Of a stretch of DNA of 64,000 nucleotides, positions 16,384 through 22,984 are shown in pieces. Under the pieces are notes generated by a model. That model was not told where the DNA came from and made no database searches. It saw only the letters and a program-made list of their open reading frames with translations. Every line of letters starts with the position of its first letter. Position 1 is the stretch's first letter. Made by a program: the position numbers and the translations under genes. Origin of the DNA: Pontiellaceae bacterium B12227 (lineage in GTDB: Bacteria; Verrucomicrobiota; Kiritimatiellia; Kiritimatiellales; Pontiellaceae); NCBI GenBank assembly GCA_029432775.1, contig JAROAZ010000018.1, positions 1-64,000 of the forward strand. Direction: 5' to 3'.

Positions 16384-17877
16384 ATGAAAAAACCAACTCA
16401 ACTCAAACAGGAAAATCTTGCTCTGCTGGCGGACAACATCGTCGTTCCGACCTACGATCGAAGCCGGGTTAAGGCCGGAATCGTACACGTCGGAGTGGGG
16501 GGCTTTCACCGCTCGCACGAAGCCTACTACACCGATGCACTCATGAATGAAAATGATGCGCTTGAATGGGGTATCTGCGGGGTGGGACTTCGGGAAGCCG
16601 ATCGCAGGATGCGCGACACCCTCCAAGAGCAGGATTTTCTCTATACCTTGATCGTGAAACATCCCGACGGAAAGGTGGAAAGCCGCGTCATTGGATCGAT
16701 TGTCGACTTCATGCTGAGCGTGGACGACCCGATGGCGGTCATCGATAAGATGGCGAGCGAGGAAACAAAGATTGTTTCGCTGACGATTACCGAAGGCGGC
16801 TACAATTTCCATCCTGCCACGGGTGAATTCATGTTCGACAACCCCGATGTGCAGCACGACCTGGAGAATCCCGATAACCCGAAACTGGTCTTCGGCTACC
16901 TGACTGCCGCGCTCAAAAAACGCCGCGCCGCCGGGCTTCCGCCTTTCACCGTGCAGTCGTGCGACAACGTTCAGCATAACGGCGACATGACTAAAAAGAT
17001 GCTGCTGGCTTTTGCCGGAAAACAGGATGCTGAACTGGCCGAATGGATCGAAGCGAATGTCTGCTTCCCGAATGCGATGGTCGACCGCATCACGCCCGTC
17101 ACCAGCCCGGCGGATACCGAACTGTTGGCAGCCGATTTCGGTTTAAGCGATGCATGGCCCTGCACCTGCGAACCGTTCTGCCAGTGGGTGATCGAAGATC
17201 ACTTTTCGAACGGCCGCCCTGCATGGGAAAAAGTCGGTGCGCAGTTTGTTCCGGACGTTACGCCCTATGAAAAGATGAAGATTCGTCTGCTCAACGCCGG
17301 CCATTCTGTGCTGGGGTTGCTGGGTTCCATCCACGGGCACGAAACGATCGACGGAACCGTGACCGACCCTTTGTTTGCCAGCTATCTGCGCGCCTTCATG
17401 GATATCGAAGCTACGCCGGTGCTGGACGAAGTGGAAGGCATTGATCTCGATGCGTACAAAGACAGCCTGATTGATCGCTTCGGCAATCCGAATATTAAAG
17501 ACAGCCTTGCGCGTATCTGTCTGGAAAGTTCGGCCAAGCTTCCCAAGTTTCTGATCGCGACGATTAACGAAAACCTCTCAACGGGCGGAAGCATTGAATA
17601 TGCAACGTTGGTAATTGCTGCATGGTGTTTCTACAGCGACAAGGGGCTCAGCCGCCACGGTGTCGAGCTGGATATTGTGGACGAGATGAAGGACGAGCTG
17701 CATCAGGCGGCCAGAGGCACCGAAGCTGATATTCTTTCATTCCTGCGGCTGGAACCGATCTTCGGCGATCTAGCCGGAAACGCACAATTCGCGGCGCGCT
17801 ATACCGAGCAGGTGAAGGCGCTTTATGAAGATCCGAATATCGCTCGGCTGATGAAGAACATCCTCGCCGGCTCATAG
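16384..17877 (+). CDS. Mannitol 2-dehydrogenase-family polyol oxidoreductase
   Basis: This 497-residue protein belongs to the long-chain mannitol dehydrogenase/fructuronate reductase family, which oxidises mannitol to fructose or interconverts hexuronates with NAD(P). The N-terminal Rossmann segment reads IVHVGVGGFHRSH. The catalytic Lys299-x4-Asn304-x2-His307 pattern (KIRLLNAGH) is intact. With a fructokinase-like kinase and sugar transporter in the same operon, mannitol is the best substrate guess. Mannitol is abundant in brown algae. Arabinitol or fructuronate cannot be excluded. GGAG lies 7 bases before the ATG. Confidence 0.88.
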   Translation: MKKPTQLKQENLALLADNIVVPTYDRSRVKAGIVHVGVGGFHRSHEAYYTDALMNENDALEWGICGVGLREADRRMRDTLQEQDFLYTLIVKHPDGKVESRVIGSIVDFMLSVDDPMAVIDKMASEETKIVSLTITEGGYNFHPATGEFMFDNPDVQHDLENPDNPKLVFGYLTAALKKRRAAGLPPFTVQSCDNVQHNGDMTKKMLLAFAGKQDAELAEWIEANVCFPNAMVDRITPVTSPADTELLAADFGLSDAWPCTCEPFCQWVIEDHFSNGRPAWEKVGAQFVPDVTPYEKMKIRLLNAGHSVLGLLGSIHGHETIDGTVTDPLFASYLRAFMDIEATPVLDEVEGIDLDAYKDSLIDRFGNPNIKDSLARICLESSAKLPKFLIATINENLSTGGSIEYATLVIAAWCFYSDKGLSRHGVELDIVDEMKDELHQAARGTEADILSFLRLEPIFGDLAGNAQFAARYTEQVKALYEDPNIARLMKNILAGS

Positions 17878-17987
17878 TTTTATTTCGAAATTTTATTACC
17901 CGAAAAATAACGGAGATACAGTGGATATTGTACTCGCGATGCAACCCTCTGTGCCCCTGCAGGAGAGAAAACAACAGGAGAACGAAC

Positions 17988-19193
17988 ATGAAAAAACTAA
18001 TACCAATCGTATTGATTACCACATCCAGTATCGCATGGGCCGAAGAGGCGACCACATCCACATCAAAGGCGTGGTATGAAGAAGCCCGGCTGTTCAGCCG
18101 TCACGATAGTATGGAAGAGTCGGGCATTTCGCCGTTCCTCTACTTCGACTCCATCTATGCGGCCAACGTGGACGGCGGAATTGAGACCGGAGATAATTTC
18201 ACGGCACAAACCTATGCCGGCGTGGATCTGAACCTGGAGAAATTATTAGGATGGGATGGAACCACGGTTAAAATGTCGATGGTCAATCGGCAGGGCAACG
18301 GTATTGCCGGCAATGTCGGCGGCATCTACGATCCCATGTGTATCAACGGGGGCGAAGCTGGACAGGTGGCCTGGCTTTATCAGTTCTGGATTGAAAAAAT
18401 ATTCGGCGAAGACTGGGCGGTTAAATTCGGCCGGACTTCGATGGATGAGGACTTCGCAAACAATGATCTTTATCGGTATTCCCTAAGTACCGCGATCAAC
18501 GGGCCCATCCGCTCCATGATGCTGGACAATGCCCAGATCTACTCTTTCCCGCTGGCGCTCTGGGGTGGCCGCGGGAAATATAATCTCGGCGATGAACATC
18601 AGTTCCAACTGGGGGCCTACCAGATTAATGACTCTATTTGGAGCGACTACGTGAAGGGAACCGATTGGAGCTGGCGCAGCGATGACGGCGTTACTGTTAT
18701 GGCGCAATATGACTGGACACCGGAAATCCTGGATCGTCCGTCCCGTCTCTATCTGGGTATTGCCGACTCCATCTATGACTACACTGATTTTGACGGCGGC
18801 GAAACATCTAACCTGTTGCGTTTCTACGGCCACTTTGATTTCGAAGTCATCGATGGGTTGCGACTCTTCACCTTCGGGGCATATACCGCCCAGGATGAAA
18901 CCGCTTCGGTTCCGCTGCAGGTGAGCGGCGGAGCAAACTGGAAAGGTCTGATTCCCGGTCGTGATAATGACCACACCATGGCTTTCATTACCTATGGTGG
19001 TCTCAGCGATGTATACGGTGATTCCATTGGCGAAGATCTGGACTATGAAATGGTCTATGAGCTCGGACACCGCATCCAGATTATCCCGAGTTTCTATATT
19101 CAGCCTTCCATTCAATATATCCAGAATCCCGGAGGAACCGGAGACATCGATGACGCCGTGGTGCTCGGTGCCTGGCTCGGCGCGGCATTCTAG
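17988..19193 (+). CDS. OprB-like outer-membrane carbohydrate porin
   Basis: The start follows ACAGGAGAACGAAC and gives a 401-residue protein with a signal peptide cut after AWA. The mature part is rich in alternating beta strands and ends in phenylalanine, as outer-membrane barrels do. Segments such as FWIEKIFGEDWAVKFGR resemble OprB carbohydrate-selective porins. As last gene of the mannitol operon it would let the sugar cross the outer membrane. A strong terminator follows. Confidence 0.8.
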   Translation: MKKLIPIVLITTSSIAWAEEATTSTSKAWYEEARLFSRHDSMEESGISPFLYFDSIYAANVDGGIETGDNFTAQTYAGVDLNLEKLLGWDGTTVKMSMVNRQGNGIAGNVGGIYDPMCINGGEAGQVAWLYQFWIEKIFGEDWAVKFGRTSMDEDFANNDLYRYSLSTAINGPIRSMMLDNAQIYSFPLALWGGRGKYNLGDEHQFQLGAYQINDSIWSDYVKGTDWSWRSDDGVTVMAQYDWTPEILDRPSRLYLGIADSIYDYTDFDGGETSNLLRFYGHFDFEVIDGLRLFTFGAYTAQDETASVPLQVSGGANWKGLIPGRDNDHTMAFITYGGLSDVYGDSIGEDLDYEMVYELGHRIQIIPSFYIQPSIQYIQNPGGTGDIDDAVVLGAWLGAAF

Positions 19194-19206
19194 GTTGAAC
19201 GGCTGA

Positions 19207-19273
19207 TTTCCAACGCCACATCTCCTCAACCGGGTTCCAGCCCCTGGAAATTTCCAGGGGCTGGAATTTTTTT
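19207..19273 (+). terminator. Repeated terminator element, copy 2
   Basis: A perfect inverted repeat at 19235-19266, made of TTCCAGCCCCTGGAA and its complement, is followed by seven T. The preceding bases repeat those of copy 1 at 10031. It ends the mannitol operon and lies directly before a CTTAA-box promoter. Confidence 0.9.
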
Positions 19274-19289
19274 GCGCGAAAAAAACAGC

Positions 19290-19320
19290 CTTAATCTCAG
19301 TTTAAGGTGTGGGGTGTTAA
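19290..19320 (+). promoter_or_regulatory. CTTAA-box promoter of the first SHD1 gene
   Basis: CTTAA (19290-19294), TCTCAG, TTTAAG (19301-19306, one mismatch), 8 nt and TGTTAA (19315-19320). The leader element ACGATTAGGAAC starts at 19332, 17 bases after the start of the -10. Confidence 0.78.
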
Positions 19321-19364
19321 TTTCCTTTTCAACGATTAGGAACTAACTCAACCCGGAGGTCGCC

Positions 19365-20087
19365 ATGAAAGCATTGATTACCATTTTAACCACCTGCATC
19401 ATCTCGGCAAATGCGATGGAACAGCTGCACGAGTTCACGGCGAGCGATGGCCGGACGCTCAAGGCCAAGGTGATTTCCTATGACGGGTTGACCGGGAAAA
19501 CCGAAGTTGAACGGGAAGACGGGAAGACCGTTCGGGTTGGAATCGAGGCGTTCTCAAAAGATGACCAGGCCTATATCAAACGCTGGGAGCCTTGTTCGCT
19601 TTTCAGGTCGCCTACTCAGTTTTCAATCATTCCCCGACGTACGCTGGATCAGAAGAGCAGCTATGTGATGGGCATGGTCGATCAGGAAACCCGATATACC
19701 TACGACCTGTGTCTGGTCAATCGAACCGGGTTGCAGATGAACCATGTGTCGGTGGAATATCTCGCCTGTTATGAACCCCGAAAAGAGGATGCTCAAGAGG
19801 AAGTTCAGATGGTGAAAGGGCGGACTCCGGTTTGCGATATGGAACCCGGTGATGTGAAAGTTATTTCCATGAGCCATTTTGCGGTTTCGGATAAAATACA
19901 GATCAACAAACCGGAAGATGTTCCCGGCAGCATCGCCGGATGCGAGAGCAGCATAACAATCCGGGTGGCCATGGAGGCGCCGGATGGAAGTCAGGTGGAG
20001 CGGATCATTTCGCTGCCGCGTTCGGATCCTGGAACGAAGGAAACCTTTTCTGCTCTGATGAAAAAGCGTGAAGGAAACCACTCATGA
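19365..20087 (+). CDS. Secreted SHD1-domain protein A
   Basis: This 240-residue protein has a signal peptide (MKALITILTTCIISANA) and an N-terminal SHD1-like beta domain (about 21-75: HEFTASDGRTLKAKVISYDG, then VEREDGKTVRVGIEAFSKDDQAYI). In eukaryotic Sla1 this fold binds peptides; in planctomycetes and verrucomicrobia it occurs in secreted proteins of unknown role. The rest (about 76-240) is a beta-rich domain shared in outline with the paralogue at 20402, ending in a MEAPDGS..R-ISLP motif. It has its own promoter (19290) and terminator. Localisation is periplasmic or extracellular. Confidence 0.78.
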   Translation: MKALITILTTCIISANAMEQLHEFTASDGRTLKAKVISYDGLTGKTEVEREDGKTVRVGIEAFSKDDQAYIKRWEPCSLFRSPTQFSIIPRRTLDQKSSYVMGMVDQETRYTYDLCLVNRTGLQMNHVSVEYLACYEPRKEDAQEEVQMVKGRTPVCDMEPGDVKVISMSHFAVSDKIQINKPEDVPGSIAGCESSITIRVAMEAPDGSQVERIISLPRSDPGTKETFSALMKKREGNHS

Positions 20088-20131
20088 ATTTCTGTGCATG
20101 GCTCCTGAACAACGAATCCTTTAACTAACGA

Positions 20132-20198
20132 TTTCCAACAACACCAGTCCCATCCCCGATTCCAGTCCTTGGAGCATTCCAAGGACTGGATTTTTTTT
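20132..20198 (+). terminator. Repeated terminator element, copy 3
   Basis: TCCAGTCCTTGGA and TCCAAGGACTGGA form a perfect stem (20161-20190) with a 4-nt loop, followed by eight T. The lead-in TTTCCAACAACACC matches copies 1 and 2. Confidence 0.88.
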
Positions 20199-20213
20199 GC
20201 CTTAACTTTTCAG

Positions 20214-20244
20214 CTTAACCCTGCCTTAAGGTCGTGTCTGATAT
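20214..20244 (+). promoter_or_regulatory. CTTAA-box promoter of the second SHD1/EF-hand unit
   Basis: CTTAA (20214-20218), CCCTGC, CTTAAG (20225-20230), 8 nt and TGATAT (20239-20244). The leader element ACGATAGGGAAACC starts at 20256, 17 bases after the start of the -10. Confidence 0.8.
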
Positions 20245-20282
20245 TTTCCATGCAGACGATAGGGAAACCAAGGACCCGCGAC

Positions 20283-20405
20283 ATGGACCGAATGGAACTA
20301 TATGGAGCAGCACTGAAGAACCAAAGGACATCCATCGCTGTCCGGTGCGGTCGCGGGCTTTTGATGGCTATCGGGAAACATAAACATAATGGAGGCAACC
20401 CATGA
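20283..20405 (+). CDS. Possible 40-residue leader peptide ahead of SHD1 protein B
   Basis: Between the predicted transcription start and the SHD1-B gene there is an unusually long leader of about 150 bases. It holds an ATG-started frame of 40 codons whose TGA overlaps the ATG of SHD1-B (ATGA at 20402-20405), the arrangement used for translational coupling. The peptide is basic (several Arg/Lys, KHKH near the end). AAGGA lies 8 bases upstream, a weak ribosome site. I do not recognise the peptide, and the frame could be chance. Confidence 0.3.
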   Translation: MDRMELYGAALKNQRTSIAVRCGRGLLMAIGKHKHNGGNP

Positions 20406-21349
20406 AAACGATACTGGCTATACTGGCATCCTGCACACTTTCGGCTAACGCAGCCGGAGTATTCCACGAGTTCACCGCAACAGATGGTCGCAAGCTCAAA
20501 GCAAAGGTGATCTCTTACGACGGCTCCGTCGGAAAAGTTAAAATCAAACGTGATGACGGCGCAGTGGTCCGGGTTAAAATAGGCGCGTTTATTCGTGAAG
20601 ATCAGGCCTATATCCAGCAATGGGAAGCGGTCTCGCTTTTCATGTCGGAAACCGAAGTTCCCGTGACCCTCAGCCGGATTGAAGAACGGAAGTGGAAGAA
20701 AACGCGCGAGTCTATGCGGAATGGCGGCATGGGCGGTATGGGCGGCATGGGCGGCGGTAACTCCGGCCCCAGCGGGCCCAGAGGACCCGGCGGTGGGGGC
20801 GGCGAAGGGGGCGGCGGCCAGGACGATTCTAATGGCGGTGGTCCGGGAGGGCAGGGGGCTGATGTGGTGGCGACGGACAAATTTGCCCGTTATCACTATC
20901 AGATCAAACTCTCCAACCGCAGCGAAGTGGAGCTGGATAATCTGACCGTTAATTATCGGATCTTCTACGACCAGGACCGCGCGGTTCCGGACGAAGGCGT
21001 CGGCATAGCCGACACCAGCCGCAATTCCGGAGGGCGGGGAAACGATGTGAGTGCCGAATTCTATCATGCCGAATCCCAGCGTCTTGAAGCGTCCGGTAAA
21101 GTCGATGTGGATAAGCTGCCTCCCAAAAGCCGGAAGATGGTCCCGACTGTCGGCGTAACCATTCTGAACCGGAATGCCAAGAGCGATGCTGAAGGCGACA
21201 TGATTGATCTCGAAGGAGAACTCAAAGGAATCTGGGTGAAGGTTTCCATGACGGCCCCGGACGGAACCGTGCGGACGCGTGATATCGCGTTGCCGAAAAG
21301 GATTGCACGTGCCTACGAGTGGAACACACGTAAACCGGCAAAGAAATAG
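20402..21349 (+). CDS. Secreted SHD1-domain protein B with Gly-rich insert
   Basis: This 315-residue paralogue of the protein at 19365 starts behind AATGGAGGCAACCC. It has a signal peptide (to about ANA), an SHD1 domain (about 20-75, HEFTATDGRKLKAKVISYDG) and a C-terminal beta region ending in MTAPDGTVRTRDIALPK. A Met/Gly/Pro-rich insert at about 106-155 (repeated GGMGG and GPRGPGGGG) is absent from protein A. Similar low-complexity tracts occur in the sensor kinase and flavoprotein of the same regulon. It is followed after 56 bases by the EF-hand gene in one unit. Function unknown. Confidence 0.78.
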   Translation: MKTILAILASCTLSANAAGVFHEFTATDGRKLKAKVISYDGSVGKVKIKRDDGAVVRVKIGAFIREDQAYIQQWEAVSLFMSETEVPVTLSRIEERKWKKTRESMRNGGMGGMGGMGGGNSGPSGPRGPGGGGGEGGGGQDDSNGGGPGGQGADVVATDKFARYHYQIKLSNRSEVELDNLTVNYRIFYDQDRAVPDEGVGIADTSRNSGGRGNDVSAEFYHAESQRLEASGKVDVDKLPPKSRKMVPTVGVTILNRNAKSDAEGDMIDLEGELKGIWVKVSMTAPDGTVRTRDIALPKRIARAYEWNTRKPAKK

Positions 21350-21405
21350 AGAACGATAAACAAAGTTCCATGAACTGAATTAAAATAACCCACGGAGAAA
21401 TAAAA

Positions 21406-21906
21406 ATGAAAACACAACTCATCATGGCCCTCCTGCTTGCAGCAGGAACCACCATGGCCCAGCGCCAGGAAAATAATAATAACCGCCAGCCACCAACTGC
21501 CGCTGAACTGATTTCGCGTCTGGATAAAGATAAAGACGGGAAAGTTTCAGAGAGCGAATTCGATGGGCCGGCAGAACACTTTTCGCAGTTCGATACGAAC
21601 GGAGACGGCTATCTGAGCGAGAGTGAAATTCCCAGCGGGCCGCCGCCTGTTGAGCAGAATGGCAGTCAGCCGCAGCAGCGTGGCCGGAATCAGCAGCCAG
21701 ACCGGAGCCAGCAGCAGGGCCGGCCGGGCGAACGTGATCAGAACGGAGGATTTGTGACCCGTCTTGATAAGGACGGCGATGGCCGGATTTCCCAAAGTGA
21801 ATTCGATGGTCCGGATGACGCGTTCACTGAACTGGATAAAAACAACGATAACTATCTCAGTGAAGATGAAGCCCCCAGCGGTCCCCCGCCGCGCGGGCGT
21901 CGCTGA
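21406..21906 (+). CDS. Secreted EF-hand calcium-binding protein
   Basis: This 166-residue protein has a signal peptide cut after TMA and four EF-hand-type loops in two pairs: DKDKDGKVSESE, DTNGDGYLSESE, DKDGDGRISQSE and DKNNDNYLSEDE. The pairs are nearly repeats of one another (each ends EFDGP..F..LD and PSGPPP) and are joined by a Gln/Arg/Gly-rich linker. It should bind calcium outside the cytoplasm. ACGGAG precedes the ATG. It shares a transcript with SHD1 protein B and ends at the terminator at 21973. Confidence 0.87.
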   Translation: MKTQLIMALLLAAGTTMAQRQENNNNRQPPTAAELISRLDKDKDGKVSESEFDGPAEHFSQFDTNGDGYLSESEIPSGPPPVEQNGSQPQQRGRNQQPDRSQQQGRPGERDQNGGFVTRLDKDGDGRISQSEFDGPDDAFTELDKNNDNYLSEDEAPSGPPPRGRR

Positions 21907-21972
21907 TGGTAACACCCGGCTGCCCGGAGTTTCCCGCCTCCCATCCCCGGTACTCCGGGCGGCCGTTTTTAA

Positions 21973-22031
21973 TTTCTCATCCCCCAACCGGGTTCCAGTC
22001 CCTGGAAGTTTCCAGGGCTGGAACTTTTTTT
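21973..22031 (+). terminator. Repeated terminator element, copy 4
   Basis: TTCCAGTCCCTGGAA (21993-22007) and TTCCAGGGCTGGAA (22010-22023) form the stem, with one base missing in the second arm, followed by C and seven T. CAACCGGG before the stem matches copies 1 and 2, but the TTTCCAACAACA lead-in is shortened. Confidence 0.88.
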
Positions 22032-22046
22032 GTGCAAGAGCCCCGC

Positions 22047-22077
22047 CTTAATGGTTCCTTAAGGTTTGTCCTGTTAG
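22047..22077 (+). promoter_or_regulatory. CTTAA-box promoter of the ferredoxin/cytochrome/flavoprotein operon
   Basis: CTTAA (22047-22051), TGGTTC, CTTAAG (22058-22063), 8 nt and TGTTAG (22072-22077). Seventeen bases after the start of the -10, the leader element reads ACCATTGGAAACC and is part of a full palindrome copy at 22084-22098. Confidence 0.8.
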
Positions 22078-22083
22078 CTTCTT

Positions 22084-22098
22084 TTCCAACCATTGGAA
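22084..22098. repeat. TTCCA-N5-TGGAA palindrome in a 5' leader
   Basis: TTCCAACCATTGGAA lies in the leader of the redox operon at the position where the other regulon leaders have ACGATTAGGAA. This suggests that the leader element and the dispersed palindrome may be related. Confidence 0.7.
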
Positions 22099-22119
22099 AC
22101 CGAAGAATGGAGGCAGTAA

Positions 22120-22335
22120 ATGGCGATTGAACGAATCGATGGATGCATTGGGTGCGGGACGTGTGTTCCCACTTGTCCGACCGATGTGATCCGGATGAAT
22201 GAAAAAACAAAGAAGGCTGAAATCCGTTACCCTCAGGATTGTCAGGTCTGTTACCTCTGCCAGCAATACTGCCCGGTAGATGCCATCACCATCACGGACG
22301 GACGCACGATTCCATCCATAAGCGCGTGGGGATAA
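22120..22335 (+). CDS. Small 2[4Fe-4S] ferredoxin-type protein
   Basis: This 71-residue protein carries two cysteine sets, Cys9-12-15-19 (CIGCGTCVPTCP) and Cys41-44-47-51 (CQVCYLCQQYCP), each able to hold one [4Fe-4S] cluster. It has no export signal and is presumably on the cytoplasmic side. GGAGG lies 6 bases before the ATG. The arrangement with a downstream FrdA/AprA-type flavoprotein recalls small iron-sulfur partners of such flavoproteins (for example AprB), but the flavoprotein here appears exported, so electrons would have to cross via the cytochrome at 22340. Confidence 0.9.
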   Translation: MAIERIDGCIGCGTCVPTCPTDVIRMNEKTKKAEIRYPQDCQVCYLCQQYCPVDAITITDGRTIPSISAWG

Positions 22336-22339
22336 TCAA

Positions 22340-22984
22340 ATGAACAAATGGATATTCATGGTGTTGTTTTTACTGTTTTTTGCCGGGGTGCCGGTCTATC
22401 TGGCCGAGATCCAGGATGTGCCGACCCGCTTCGCCTTTCAGCATGCGGTGTTGCTGACGAGTCTGGCGGCCTTCGGCCTGATGCTCGGTCTTTTCTGGCT
22501 GTCGCGCCTGATGCCGAAGGATGCGGTGAAGATGAAGTATGCTGCCACAATGCGCTGGCATAAATATATCGGTTATGTGGCCGGACTCTTCATGCTGGTA
22601 CATCCGGTCCTGATGATTGCGCGCCGCTTTACGGCGGTGGAATCCAACCCGGTTGGCAATCTGATCCTGATGATCAAGTCGCCGCTGATGCTGACGGGCG
22701 TCATTGCCTGGTGTTTGCTGGTGGCCCTGATTCTCGTTGCATTTTTCAGGAAACCGATGCCGGCAAAAATATTCCGCTATGTGCACGGCGTGATGGCGAT
22801 CGGATTTACGGGTCTGTCGACCTGGCATGTTGTGTCGGTCGGGCGTCATAGTAATCCGGCCATGTCGGGATTCTGGATCGTGCTGGCAGTCGGCGCCGTC
22901 GGGGCCTTGCTTTGGTCCTACAAACCCGCGCGCCGGAAAACCGATAATCCTATTTATCAAGGAGCAGCAAATGAATCCGCTTAA
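22340..22984 (+). CDS. Bis-heme b membrane protein, ferric-reductase-like
   Basis: This 214-residue protein has six predicted membrane segments (about 4-20, 33-55, 76-95, 117-137, 148-165, 175-193). His74 and His88, and His149 and His163, are each 14 residues apart on hydrophobic helices, the spacing of bis-histidine heme b sites in ferric-reductase/NOX-type transmembrane domains. It would carry electrons across the membrane between the ferredoxin (4 bases upstream) and the exported flavoprotein (overlapping by 14 bases). It lacks the FAD/NADPH domains of complete ferric reductases. Direction of electron flow is inferred. Confidence 0.8.
   Translation: MNKWIFMVLFLLFFAGVPVYLAEIQDVPTRFAFQHAVLLTSLAAFGLMLGLFWLSRLMPKDAVKMKYAATMRWHKYIGYVAGLFMLVHPVLMIARRFTAVESNPVGNLILMIKSPLMLTGVIAWCLLVALILVAFFRKPMPAKIFRYVHGVMAIGFTGLSTWHVVSVGRHSNPAMSGFWIVLAVGAVGALLWSYKPARRKTDNPIYQGAANESA

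Noticed and set aside
10059..22023. The inverted repeats at 10059, 19235, 20160 and 21993 as CRISPR or REP-type arrays
   Set aside because: Each is a single hairpin followed by a T run just after a stop codon, so they are terminators built from palindrome units.
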